This document shows positions 35,999-44,495 of a DNA stretch of 64,000 nucleotides, piece by piece (within the stretch, counting starts at the first letter, position 1; each line of letters opens with the position of its first letter). The position numbers and the translations under genes were made by a program. Source of the DNA: Humidesulfovibrio sp. (GTDB lineage: Bacteria > Desulfobacterota > Desulfovibrionia > Desulfovibrionales > Desulfovibrionaceae); contig JARLHQ010000021.1 of assembly GCA_031292175.1 (NCBI GenBank), forward strand, positions 1 through 64,000, in the 5' to 3' direction. The notes under the pieces were generated by a model, which ran no database searches, was not told the DNA's origin, and saw only the letters and a program-made list of their open reading frames with translations.

Positions 35999-36970
35999 AT
36001 GCTTCCGACCGCTGAGGAAAAGCTCCAATTATTCCGCACCATGTTGCGCATCCGCCGCGTGCAGGAGCGCATCGAATCCGAGTACATGCAAGACGAGATG
36101 AAGACGCCGGTGCATCTGTACATCGGGCAGGAAGCCATCGCCGCCGGCGTCTGCGCCTGCCTGCGCGATGACGACGCGGTGAACAGCAACCACCGGAGCC
36201 ACGGGCACTACCTGGCCAAGGGCGGCGACCTGAACGCCATGATGGCCGAGCTGTTCTGCAAGGCCACGGGCTGCTCCGGCGGGTACGGCGGATCCATGCA
36301 CCTGGTGGACGTGGCGCACGGCAACATGGGCACTTCGGCCATCGTGGGCGGCGGCATCCCCATCGGCACGGGCCAGGGCTTGGCCTTCAAGATGCGGGGC
36401 CTGGACAACGTGAGCGTGGTCTTTTTCGGCGACGGCGCGGCCGATGAGGGCACGTTTTATGAGTCGCTCAATTTCGCGCTGCTGAAACAATTGCCCGTGG
36501 TCTACGTCATGGAGAACAACGGTTGGGCCGTGTGTTCGCCCACGGCCACGCGCCACAGCGGCGACAATGTCTTCCATGCGGGCGCTGGCGACAGGCTGTT
36601 CACGGCCAAAATCGACGGCAACGAGCCGGAGCAGGTCTTTGCCGCCATGGCCAAGGCCGTGGCGCGCGCGCGCGCTGGCGAGGGGCCGTCCTTCATCGAG
36701 TGCGTGACCTACCGCATCCTGGGGCATGCCGGCTGTCTGCAGCAGGACCCCAAGGGCTACCGCGATCCGGCGGAAGTCGAGGCCTGGCGCGCGCGCTGCC
36801 CCGTGTGCGCGTACCAGCGGACGCTGCTGGCCCAGGGGCTTCTCTCCGAGGCCGGGCTTGCGGAGCTGGAGGCGGAACTGGCCGCCGAGATCGACACGGC
36901 GTTCGCGTTCGCGCGGCAGAGCCCGCTGCCCGCGGCCGATGCCCTCCTTAAAAACCTTTTCTGCGAGTAG
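35999..36970 (+). CDS. thiamine-diphosphate dehydrogenase E1 alpha subunit, sugar-locus associated
   Basis: 323 residues. The ThDP motif runs from GDGAADEGTFYES near residue 143 to MENNGWAV near 172, the GDG...NN pair. NSNHRSHGHYLAKGG and GGSMHLVD are E1-alpha blocks. It starts three bases after the heptose kinase and four before its beta partner. No E2, lipoyl domain or E3 is present. In a sugar locus it may decarboxylate pyruvate and add the two-carbon unit to a keto sugar, as YerE does in yersiniose synthesis. Acetoin or pyruvate dehydrogenase is the alternative. Function is inferred. Confidence 0.85.
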   Translation: MLPTAEEKLQLFRTMLRIRRVQERIESEYMQDEMKTPVHLYIGQEAIAAGVCACLRDDDAVNSNHRSHGHYLAKGGDLNAMMAELFCKATGCSGGYGGSMHLVDVAHGNMGTSAIVGGGIPIGTGQGLAFKMRGLDNVSVVFFGDGAADEGTFYESLNFALLKQLPVVYVMENNGWAVCSPTATRHSGDNVFHAGAGDRLFTAKIDGNEPEQVFAAMAKAVARARAGEGPSFIECVTYRILGHAGCLQQDPKGYRDPAEVEAWRARCPVCAYQRTLLAQGLLSEAGLAELEAELAAEIDTAFAFARQSPLPAADALLKNLFCE

Positions 36971-36973
36971 CCC

Positions 36974-38029
36974 ATGCCCTGGTCGCGCATCAAGCCAGAC
37001 ACCAACGAGCCGGATTTCCAGATCGAGGGCCTGCCCGACAACCGGGACGGCCGCCGCGTCTCCTACGCCGAGGCCATCAACGAAGCGCTTTCGCAGGCCC
37101 TTGGCCTTGACCCGCGCGTGTTCGTCATGGGGCAGGGCGTGGACGACCCCTCGGGCATGTTCGGGGCCACGCGGGATCTGCACCTGAAATATGGGGCGGA
37201 GCGCGTGTTCGATACGCCCCTGGCTGAGACCGCGCTTTCCGGCGTGGCCGTGGGCGCGGCCCTGGGCGGCATGCGGCCCGTCTACTTCCACAATCGTCCG
37301 GATTTCCTGCTTTTGGCCATGGACCAACTGGTGAACCACGCGGCCAAGTGGCACTACATGTTTGGCGGCGCGGCCTGCGTTCCGCTGGTGTTCTGGGCCT
37401 GCATCGGCCGCGGCTGGGGCTCGGCGGCGCAGCATTCCCAAGCCCTGCAGGGGCTTTTCAACCACGTGCCGGGCCTGAAGCTCATCATGCCCGCCACCTG
37501 CTACGACACCAAGGGGCTCATGCTCGCGGCCATCGCGGACAATAATCCCGTGCTCATCATCGAGCACCGCATGAATTTCAAGCAGCGCGGCCTGGTGCCG
37601 GAAGCGCCGTACACCCTGCCCATCGGCAAGGGGGTGATCCGCCGCAAGGGGCGCGACGTCACCGTGGTCGCCGTGTCGCACCTGGTGGTCGAGGCTTACG
37701 CCGCCGCCCAGGAACTGTCGGAGGAGGGCATCGAGGCCGAGGTCATCGACCCGCGCACCCTCAGGCCGCTCGACGAAGCGCTCATTCTGGAGTCTGTGGC
37801 GCGCACCGGCCGGTTGGTGGTGACGGACACGGGCTGGAAGACCGGCGGCGTGACGGCCGAGATCGCGGCCATGGTGGCGGAGAAGGGCTTCTCCTCCCTC
37901 AGGGCGCCCATCGTGCGCGTGGCCAATCCGGACCTGCCCACGCCCAGCGGCTACACCCTGGAGCGGGCCTATTACATCGGCAAGGACGACATCAAGCAGG
38001 GCATCCTGAAGGCGGTGCGCGGCGCATGA
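36974..38029 (+). CDS. thiamine-diphosphate dehydrogenase E1 beta subunit, sugar-locus associated
   Basis: 351 residues, transketolase-like. SYAEAINEALSQAL, VFDTPLAETALSGVAVGAAL and VVSHLVVEAYAAAQEL are E1-beta blocks, followed by IDPRTLRPLD and DTGWKTGG. It forms the alpha2beta2 enzyme with the preceding gene. The N-terminal 30 residues (PDTNEPDFQIEGLPDN) are extra. It overlaps the next SDR gene by four bases, tying it to the sugar pathway rather than to central metabolism. Confidence 0.86.
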   Translation: MPWSRIKPDTNEPDFQIEGLPDNRDGRRVSYAEAINEALSQALGLDPRVFVMGQGVDDPSGMFGATRDLHLKYGAERVFDTPLAETALSGVAVGAALGGMRPVYFHNRPDFLLLAMDQLVNHAAKWHYMFGGAACVPLVFWACIGRGWGSAAQHSQALQGLFNHVPGLKLIMPATCYDTKGLMLAAIADNNPVLIIEHRMNFKQRGLVPEAPYTLPIGKGVIRRKGRDVTVVAVSHLVVEAYAAAQELSEEGIEAEVIDPRTLRPLDEALILESVARTGRLVVTDTGWKTGGVTAEIAAMVAEKGFSSLRAPIVRVANPDLPTPSGYTLERAYYIGKDDIKQGILKAVRGA

Positions 38030-38946
38030 ACAGCGCGCCGAAGATCTTTGTCGCCGGCGGCTGCAAGGCCCTTGGGGCGTCCATCCTGCGCGCCTTCGCC
38101 CAGGCCGGGCAGGCCTGCCTGCCCTCGGCCCTGGAGCCGGACCTGCGCGACCAGCGCGCCGTGGACGCCTTTTTCGAGGCCCAGCAGCCAAGCTGGGTGG
38201 TCTATGCGGCCGGGAAGGCCGGGGGCATCGGGCTCAACCGCCGCGCCCCGGCGGACCTCATCCTCGACAACCTGCTTTCGGCCACCCACGTCCTCCACGC
38301 GGCGCACCGCTTTGGCGTCAAAAAACTTTTGTACCTCGCCAGCTCCTGCGTGTACCCCAAGGACGCGGCCCAGCCCATCCGCGAGGAGAGCCTGTACGCC
38401 TCGCCGCTTGAGCCCACGAACCTGGCCTACGCGGTGAGCAAGCTGGCGGGGCTGGAGCTCTGCCGGGCGCTCAGGCAGCAGCACGGGGCCGACTTCAACA
38501 TCGCGGTGCCGACGAACTATTTCGGCCCCGGCGACGACTTCAGCCCGGAGAATTCCCATGTGGTGGGCGCGCTCATGGCGCGCCTGCGCGCGGCGGCCGC
38601 CAGCGGCGGCGCGGAGCTGTCCATCTGGGGCACGGGCAAGGCCCGGCGCGAGTTTCTCTACGTGGACGACGTGGCCGACGCCGCGGTGTTCCTCATGCAG
38701 GGGCACAGCTGGGACGGGCCGCTGAACATCGGCTCCGGCTCCGCGGTGTCCATTGCCGAACTGGCGGAGATGCTCAAGGCGATCACGCAATTCTCCGGCG
38801 CGCTCACCTATGACGTCTCCAAGCCGGACGGCATGCCGGTGAAGGTGCTGGATTCCACGCGCCTGGCGGCGCTGGGCTGGGCGCCCAAGGTTTCCTTTGC
38901 CGACGGCCTGCGCCGCACCTACGATTGGTACCTGCAACAGAAATAA
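38026..38946 (+). CDS. GDP-L-fucose-synthase-like SDR epimerase/reductase
   Basis: 306 residues. The organisation is that of GDP-fucose synthase: AGKAGGIGLNRRAPADLILDN, SSCVYPKDAAQPI, the catalytic Tyr in NLAYAVSKLAG, TNYFGPGDDF, and SIWGTGKARREFLYVDDVADA. The nucleotide-binding loop reads AGGCKALGAS, with Lys where the central Gly of GxxGxxG is expected. It probably epimerises and reduces a GDP-4-keto sugar with NADPH, like Fcl or Campylobacter Cj1428. It overlaps E1 beta by four bases. Confidence 0.82.
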   Translation: MNSAPKIFVAGGCKALGASILRAFAQAGQACLPSALEPDLRDQRAVDAFFEAQQPSWVVYAAGKAGGIGLNRRAPADLILDNLLSATHVLHAAHRFGVKKLLYLASSCVYPKDAAQPIREESLYASPLEPTNLAYAVSKLAGLELCRALRQQHGADFNIAVPTNYFGPGDDFSPENSHVVGALMARLRAAAASGGAELSIWGTGKARREFLYVDDVADAAVFLMQGHSWDGPLNIGSGSAVSIAELAEMLKAITQFSGALTYDVSKPDGMPVKVLDSTRLAALGWAPKVSFADGLRRTYDWYLQQK

Positions 38947-38961
38947 TTCCGCGAGGTTTTC

Positions 38962-40137
38962 ATGGCGTTTAAATGGCCGCTGATGGAAGACAATGTCACC
39001 CGGCAGGATCTGGACGGGCTCATCGCGTTTTTGCAGGGCATGCCCCGGCTCACGCAGTCCGAGAACGTGCGCGCCCTGGAGCGCGAATGGTCGGAGTGGC
39101 TCGGCGTCAGGCACAGCGTGTTCGTGAACTCCGGCGCCTCGGCCAACCTCATCACCATGGGTGCGCTCAAGCACCTGTACGGCGGGGGCGAGGTCATCGT
39201 GCCCACGCTCACCTGGGTGTCGGACATCGCCTCGGTGCTGCAAAACGGCTTCACGCCCGTGTTTGTGGACATCAACCCGCGCACCCTGTGCATGGACGAG
39301 GAGCAGGTCCTCGCCAAGCTCTCGGACAAGACGCGCGCCGTGTTCCTGACGTACGTGCAGGGCTTTAATGGCCTGTCCGACCGGCTCTTGGCCGAGCTGA
39401 AGCGCCGCGACATTCCGCTCATCGAGGACGTGTGCGAGTCGCACGGGGCGACCTTCAAGGGCCAGAAGCTCGGCTCCTATGGCCTGGCCTCGAACTTCTC
39501 CTTTTATTTCGCGCACCATATGAGCACGGTCGAGGGCGGCATGGTCTGCACCAACGACGACGCCTTTTACGACGCCATCCGCATGTTCCGGTCCCACGGC
39601 ATGGTGCGCGAGGCCGAAAGCGCGGACACGAAGGCGCGTTACGCGCGCGAGAACCCGGAGCTTTCGCCGGACTTCATCTTCGCCTTCCCGGCCTTCAACG
39701 TGCGCAGCACCGAGATCAACGCCGTGCTGGGCAGAAGCCAGCTGAAGCGCCTGGACACCTGCAACCAACGCCGGCGCGAGAACTTCACACTTTTCCTGAG
39801 CCTGATTGATCCGTCCAAGTACCGCACGGACTTCGACCTTGAAGGCAGCTGCAACTACGCCTTCAACCTGGTGCTGCGGCGGCCGGACGAGGCCCTGCGC
39901 GGCCGCCTGGAGGCGGCCATGCGCGAAAGCGGCATCGAGTTCCGCCGGGGCAGCGCGGGCGGCGGCAACCAGCTGCGCCAGCCGTACCTGAAGGGCATCG
40001 TGCCGGACGGGGCCTACAAGAACTACCCGGAAGTGGAGCACATCCACTTCTTCGGCTACTACATCGGCAACTATCCGACCCTGAGCGCGGAACGCATCCG
40101 CGAACTCTGCGACGTGCTGAACGCGGTGGAAGGGTAG
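38962..40137 (+). CDS. ColD-like PLP-dependent 3-dehydratase (DegT/DnrJ fold with His for Lys)
   Basis: 391 residues. VFVNSGASANLITM binds PLP phosphate, and IEDVCESHGATF supplies the ring-binding Asp. The internal-aldimine Lys is replaced: the motif is SFYFAHHMSTVEGG with His185 at the Lys position. This swap marks GDP-4-keto-6-deoxymannose 3-dehydratase ColD and DdhC/RfbH. No [2Fe-2S] cysteine set is seen, favouring the ColD type, which uses PLP and glutamate to remove the C3 hydroxyl of a 4-keto sugar nucleotide. Substrate here is probably a keto-heptose or hexose made by neighbouring genes. Confidence 0.85.
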   Translation: MAFKWPLMEDNVTRQDLDGLIAFLQGMPRLTQSENVRALEREWSEWLGVRHSVFVNSGASANLITMGALKHLYGGGEVIVPTLTWVSDIASVLQNGFTPVFVDINPRTLCMDEEQVLAKLSDKTRAVFLTYVQGFNGLSDRLLAELKRRDIPLIEDVCESHGATFKGQKLGSYGLASNFSFYFAHHMSTVEGGMVCTNDDAFYDAIRMFRSHGMVREAESADTKARYARENPELSPDFIFAFPAFNVRSTEINAVLGRSQLKRLDTCNQRRRENFTLFLSLIDPSKYRTDFDLEGSCNYAFNLVLRRPDEALRGRLEAAMRESGIEFRRGSAGGGNQLRQPYLKGIVPDGAYKNYPEVEHIHFFGYYIGNYPTLSAERIRELCDVLNAVEG

Positions 40138-40141
40138 CCCC

Positions 40142-41617
40142 ATGTCCCGCAAGCCCGACGTCCTGTTCATCAAGCCCGGCAGCCAGAAGCAGATCTACGG
40201 CTCCCTGTCGGACTACGACCTCACGGCCATTGAGCCGCCGCTCTGGGCGGCGATCCTGGCGGGATATCTGCGCGGGCAGGGCTACGGGGTGGAGATTCTG
40301 GACGCCGAGACCGACGGCCTCAGCTGGGACCAGGTGGCCGCGTCCGCCGTGGAGCGGGGCGCGTTGCTCACGGTGGTGATGGCCTCCGGGCACAACCCCT
40401 CCGCCTCGACCATGAACATGACCGGGGTCGGGGCCATCGCCCGCAAGATCAAGGAACTGGCGCCGGACATGGCCGTGTGCCTCACGGGCCTGCACGTGAG
40501 CGCCCTGCCGGAGCGCTCCCTGCGCGAGGAGGCCGCTGATTTCGTCATCCAGGGTGAAGGCCTGCGCACCCTGCCGCCGCTCATCGAGGCGCTGAAGGAG
40601 GCCAGCCCGGTCCTCCGGGGCATTCCCGGCCTGTGGCGCCGCGAGGACGGCCAGATCGTGCCCGGGGCCATGCCGGAGATGTGGGCCGACCTGGACACGC
40701 TGCCCATGCCCGCCTGGGACCTGCTGCCCATGCGGCGCTACCGCGCGCACAACTGGCACTGCTTCGACGACGTGACGCGCCGCCAGCCCTACGCCACGCT
40801 TTACACCAGCCTGGGCTGCCCGTACCAGTGCTCGTTCTGCTGCATCAACGCGCTGTTCGGCGAACACCGCCTGCGCACGCGCGGGGTGGACGCGGTGCTG
40901 GCCGAGATCGATTTCCTCGTCACAACCTACGGCGTGCGCAACATCAAGATCATGGACGAGCTGTTCGCCGTGAACGAGAAGCGCGTGCTGGAGCTCTGCG
41001 ACGGCATCGCCAGCCGCGGCTATGACCTGAATTTCTGGGCCTACGCCCGGGTGAACACGGTTTCCGAGCGCATGCTCGCCGCCATGAAGCGCGCCGGCGT
41101 CAACTGGATCGCCTACGGCTTCGAGTCCGGCAGCAAGCGCGTCATCGAAGACGTGACCAAAGGCTACAAGCTCGACCAGGTCATGCGCGTGGTGGAGATG
41201 ACCTACGCGCAGGACCAGCACATCTGCGCCAACTTCATCTTCGGCCTGCCGGAGGACGACTACGACTCCATGCAGGAAACCAACGCCCTCATGCAGGAGA
41301 TCAACGCCGAGTGGGCGAACATCTATTCCGCCATGGCCTATCCGGGCTCGAAGCTCTATGACGACGCCGTGGCCTCCGGCGCGCCGCTCCCGGCGACCTG
41401 GAACGGCTTTTCGCAGTACAGCCGCGACTGCCTGCCGCTGCCCACCAAGTACCTTTCCGGCGGACAGGTGCTGGCCTTCCGCGACTACAGCTTCGACGCC
41501 TACTACAAGAATCCGCGCTACCTGAGCATGATCCGGCGCAAGTTTGGCGTGGAGACCATGCGCCATATCCAGCTCATGGCCGAGAAAAGCTTGGTGAGGG
41601 ACAATCTTGAACTCTAG
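40142..41617 (+). CDS. B12-binding-domain radical SAM enzyme
   Basis: 491 residues. Residues about 5-145 form a cobalamin-binding-like Rossmann domain (KPGSQ, TAIEPPLWAAILAGYLRGQG, VIQGEG). The radical SAM cluster ligands are C226, C230 and C233 in GCPYQCSFC. TRGVDAVLAEIDFL and AYGFESGSKRVIE are barrel strands. The DxHxxG cobalamin loop is not obvious, so B12 may bind base-off without the His or not at all. It begins four bases after the ColD-like stop and may methylate or rearrange the sugar. Reaction unknown. Confidence 0.83.
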   Translation: MSRKPDVLFIKPGSQKQIYGSLSDYDLTAIEPPLWAAILAGYLRGQGYGVEILDAETDGLSWDQVAASAVERGALLTVVMASGHNPSASTMNMTGVGAIARKIKELAPDMAVCLTGLHVSALPERSLREEAADFVIQGEGLRTLPPLIEALKEASPVLRGIPGLWRREDGQIVPGAMPEMWADLDTLPMPAWDLLPMRRYRAHNWHCFDDVTRRQPYATLYTSLGCPYQCSFCCINALFGEHRLRTRGVDAVLAEIDFLVTTYGVRNIKIMDELFAVNEKRVLELCDGIASRGYDLNFWAYARVNTVSERMLAAMKRAGVNWIAYGFESGSKRVIEDVTKGYKLDQVMRVVEMTYAQDQHICANFIFGLPEDDYDSMQETNALMQEINAEWANIYSAMAYPGSKLYDDAVASGAPLPATWNGFSQYSRDCLPLPTKYLSGGQVLAFRDYSFDAYYKNPRYLSMIRRKFGVETMRHIQLMAEKSLVRDNLEL

Positions 41618-41628
41618 CGGCGTGGCCC

Positions 41629-42351
41629 TTGCTGTTGCGTAATACGCAACAGGCTTCTTCCGGCGCCGCCAAGGGCACGCTCCGGAAATACATCGGGCCA
41701 AAACGCCTGTGCCTGCTTGTCGGCTATGCGTGTATTGCCGCATTCGCCTGGCATTACTGGCGGATAGGCATCTTGACCCCGGAAAACGTGCTGCTGTTCA
41801 TCTCGAAGAATTCCATTACCGCGCCGGTCCTGTTCATTGTGGCCTATGCACTCATTGTCGTGTTCATGATCCCGAGCCTGCCCCTGAATCTCGGCGCAGG
41901 TTTTCTGTGGGGGCCGTTTCTTGGAAGCATTTACACGTTGATTGGCTGCACGCTGGGGTCGACCGTCGCCTTTTTGTTCGCCCGGACCGCGCTTGGGCAG
42001 CCTTTGGCGAGGAAGTTCGACAACAACATCCTCCAATGGCTTATGGGCCAGATTTCCAAAAAAGAGTGGCAGGTTGTCGCCTTCATCCGGGTCAATCCGG
42101 CATTTCCGAGCGGGCCTGTCAATTATCTGCTGGGGCTGACATCGATTTCCTTCAAGCACTATTTCTGGGCTTCGCTCGTGGCGAGCTATCCGCTTTGCCT
42201 GGCCTTTGCCTATGTCGGTGAAGCCGCCGGCGGGATCATGCTGCACGGTGCGGCGAAGCAATTCGTGCAACTCCTGCTCGCCGTTTCGATCACCGTGTGT
42301 GTGGGGATCGCTGGACGGATCACCTACAAATACTATTTCAAAGGCCAGTAA
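41629..42351 (+). CDS. VTT-domain (DedA/TVP38-like) membrane protein
   Basis: 240 residues with about five membrane segments. PSLPLNLGAGFLWGPFLGSIYTLIGCTLGSTVAFLFAR and RVNPAFPSGPVNYLLGLT are the paired VTT motifs, including the Arg and Pro-Gly re-entrant loop. These proteins scramble or flip polyprenyl-phosphate or phospholipid carriers. In this locus recycling undecaprenyl phosphate is plausible. The only early start codons are TTG at 41629 or 41635; no ribosome site is clear. Base composition is visibly less GC-rich than neighbours. Confidence 0.8.
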   Translation: MLLRNTQQASSGAAKGTLRKYIGPKRLCLLVGYACIAAFAWHYWRIGILTPENVLLFISKNSITAPVLFIVAYALIVVFMIPSLPLNLGAGFLWGPFLGSIYTLIGCTLGSTVAFLFARTALGQPLARKFDNNILQWLMGQISKKEWQVVAFIRVNPAFPSGPVNYLLGLTSISFKHYFWASLVASYPLCLAFAYVGEAAGGIMLHGAAKQFVQLLLAVSITVCVGIAGRITYKYYFKGQ

Positions 42352-42374
42352 AACCTTCTGCCTGTGGACTGCTA

Positions 42375-43079
42375 ATGAAAACGACGCTCCTCGTAATGAC
42401 CTTGAATGAAATCAATGGCATGAAAGCCATTATGCCGAAAATTAAGCGTGACTGGGTCGACCAGATCATCGTTGTTGACGGTGGCTCAAAGGACGGCACC
42501 ATCGAGTGGTCGCGCGAGCAAGGCTACGAGGTCTATGTCCAGAAGAAGAAGGGCTTCCGGCACGCGTATTGCGAGGTCATGCCGCTTGTTACGGGTGATG
42601 TCATTCTGACCTTCAGCCCGGACGGCAACTCCGTGCCCGAGCTGATTCCTGACCTCGTCCAGAAGATGCGGGAAGGCTACGACATGGTCATCGCCTCCCG
42701 TTACCTGGGCGACGCCAAGAGCGAGGACGATGATCCGGTCACGGCGTTCGGGAACTGGCTGTTCACGAAGACGATCAACATCCTGCACGGCGGGCATTAC
42801 ACGGACGCGATGGTCATCTACCGCGCGTACAAGACGCAGATGGTGCATGATCTGGAGTTGATGGACGAGGGCGCGTACCGCACGGCCGAGCGGCTGTTCT
42901 TCACCAAGATCAGCTGGGAGCCGCTGCTTTCCGTCCGTGCCGCCAAGCGCAAGCTCAAAATCACGGAGATCCCGGGCGATGAGCCCGCGCGCATCGGCGG
43001 TGAGCGCAAACTGCAGATCATCCGCTGGGGCGGCGCCTACTTCTTTCAGTTCTTCCGCGAAAAGCTGTGGTGGCGGTAG
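42375..43079 (+). CDS. GT2-family glycosyltransferase (DPM1/DGT-like)
   Basis: 234 residues, short for GT2. The GT-A core shows VVDGGSKDGTIEW (nucleotide binding) and TFSPDGNSVPELIPDL, where the usual DADL/DxD lies as SPDGN. SRYLGDAKSEDDDPV follows. No membrane helices are evident. It likely transfers a sugar, perhaps the product of this locus, to a lipid carrier or glycan. The ATG at 42375 starts the first beta strand. It is the last gene of the sugar locus. Confidence 0.82.
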   Translation: MKTTLLVMTLNEINGMKAIMPKIKRDWVDQIIVVDGGSKDGTIEWSREQGYEVYVQKKKGFRHAYCEVMPLVTGDVILTFSPDGNSVPELIPDLVQKMREGYDMVIASRYLGDAKSEDDDPVTAFGNWLFTKTINILHGGHYTDAMVIYRAYKTQMVHDLELMDEGAYRTAERLFFTKISWEPLLSVRAAKRKLKITEIPGDEPARIGGERKLQIIRWGGAYFFQFFREKLWWR

Positions 43080-43136
43080 GCCGCTTTCGCTCCCGAGCGC
43101 CTGAAGCGCCATCGCCATAGAAGTCTTTGAAAGGGG

Positions 43137-43177
43137 GCCAGGGGGGAATCTTTCTGAAGGAAGGTTCTCCCCCTGGC
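43137..43177. terminator. long hairpin between converging genes, probable terminator
   Basis: GCCAGGGGG (43137-43145) pairs with CCCCCTGGC (43169-43177). Inside it GAA/TTC and CTTTC/GAAGG add further pairs around a TCTGAA loop, giving a nearly continuous stem of about 17 pairs. It lies between the GT2 gene and tyrS, which converge. There is no long T run on either side, so it could equally be a dispersed intergenic repeat. Confidence 0.55.
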
Positions 43178-43195
43178 GCTCTCTTCTGCCCCCGT

Positions 43196-44482
43196 CTACC
43201 CCAAGCGCACCAGACCGTAGTTCTTCTTGCCCTTGCGCAGCACCACGAACGCCCCGTGCGTGGCGTTGACCTCGCCCAGGAAGTCGTCCTCGGTGAGCGC
43301 GCGCGCGGCGTCGCTGACCTTGTCGCCGTTCAGGGACACCGCTCCGGCCTGGATGTCCTTTCTGGCCTGGCCCTTGGAGGGGCAGAGGTTCAGGTCTACA
43401 AGAATCTGCGGCAAATCCGGCAGGGCGGCGAACGCGTAGTCTTTGGCGGGCGCGGATTCCAGGGCCGCGGCCAGGGTGCCGTGGTCCAGGGCGCGCAGGT
43501 CGCCTTTGCCGAAGAGCGCGTCGGTGGCGGCCAGCACCTTGGCCAGCTCCTCCTCGCCGTGGACCATGATGGTGCTCTGCGCGGCCAGGGCCTTCTGGGC
43601 GGCGCGCTCCTGCGGGGCGCGGGCGACCTCCGCCTCCAGGGCGGCGATATCCTCCTGCGTGAGGAAAGTGAAGTACTTGAGAAACTTCACCACGTCCGCG
43701 TCCTCGGTGTTGATCCAGAACTGGTAAAAGGCGTAGGGGCTGGTCAGGGCGGGGCTCATGAAGATGGCGCCCTTTTCGCTCTTGCCGAACTTCTTGCCCG
43801 AGGCCGTGGTGATGAGCGGGAAGGTGAGGGCATAGGCGTCGCCCGCGGCCTTTTTGCGGATGAGCTCCGTGCCCGCGGTGATGTTGCCCCACTGGTCGCC
43901 GCCGCCGATCTGCAGCCTGCAACCGTATTCCTTGCAGAGGTGGTAGAAGTCATAACCCTGCAGGATCATGTAGCTGAATTCCGTGTAGGAGATGCCGGTC
44001 TCCTCGCGCTCGATGCGGCCCTTGACCGAGTCCTTGGCGAGCATCCAGTTGACGGTGAAGTGCTTGCCCACGTCACGCAGGAGCTCGATGGCGCTCATGT
44101 CCTTGACCCAATCGTAGTTGTTCATCACGCGGGGCTTCTGCCCGGTGTTGCGCTCCACAAAGGCCTCCATCTGGGCCCGGATGCGTTCGGCGCGGGCTTG
44201 CACGGCCGCCTGATTGGAGAGTTCCCGCTCCTTGTCCTTGCCGGAGGGGTCGCCGATGAGGCCCGTGGCCCCGCCCAGCAGGAAGATGGGCTTGTGCCCG
44301 GCGCGCAGCATGCGCACGAGCGAAAGCAGGGGCACGAGGTTGCCGATGTGCAGGCTCTCGGCCGTGGGATCAAAACCACAGTACATGGCCTGGCCCGGGG
44401 CATCGAGGTACTTGCGCAGGCCTTCGGCGTCGGAAACCTGGTGCACCAGGCCGCGCCAGGTGAGTTCGTCGAATATGTTCAT
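43196..44482 (-). CDS. tyrS: tyrosyl-tRNA synthetase
   Basis: 428 residues. The ATG at 44482 begins MNIFDELTWRG. Class I motifs are the HIGH-equivalent LHIGN at residues 44-48 and the KMSKS-equivalent KFGKSEKG near 230. GFDPTAESLH and LQGYDFYHL bind tyrosine. An S4 RNA-binding domain ends the protein (about 365-428: LCPSKGQARKDIQAGAVSLNG). It charges tRNA-Tyr. It lies 13 bases downstream of the phosphodiesterase gene. Confidence 0.97.
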   Translation of the reverse strand: MNIFDELTWRGLVHQVSDAEGLRKYLDAPGQAMYCGFDPTAESLHIGNLVPLLSLVRMLRAGHKPIFLLGGATGLIGDPSGKDKERELSNQAAVQARAERIRAQMEAFVERNTGQKPRVMNNYDWVKDMSAIELLRDVGKHFTVNWMLAKDSVKGRIEREETGISYTEFSYMILQGYDFYHLCKEYGCRLQIGGGDQWGNITAGTELIRKKAAGDAYALTFPLITTASGKKFGKSEKGAIFMSPALTSPYAFYQFWINTEDADVVKFLKYFTFLTQEDIAALEAEVARAPQERAAQKALAAQSTIMVHGEEELAKVLAATDALFGKGDLRALDHGTLAAALESAPAKDYAFAALPDLPQILVDLNLCPSKGQARKDIQAGAVSLNGDKVSDAARALTEDDFLGEVNATHGAFVVLRKGKKNYGLVRLG

Positions 44483-44495
44483 GGGTGCTCCGCTG

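Noticed and set aside
35999-38029. Calling the E1 pair acetoin dehydrogenase because budA is in the window
   Set aside because: budA is about 8 kb away in a different unit, while the E1 genes are coupled to sugar genes. It remains only an alternative.
38962-40137. Annotating the DegT-fold protein as a sugar aminotransferase
   Set aside because: The PLP Lys is His, which removes normal transaminase chemistry.
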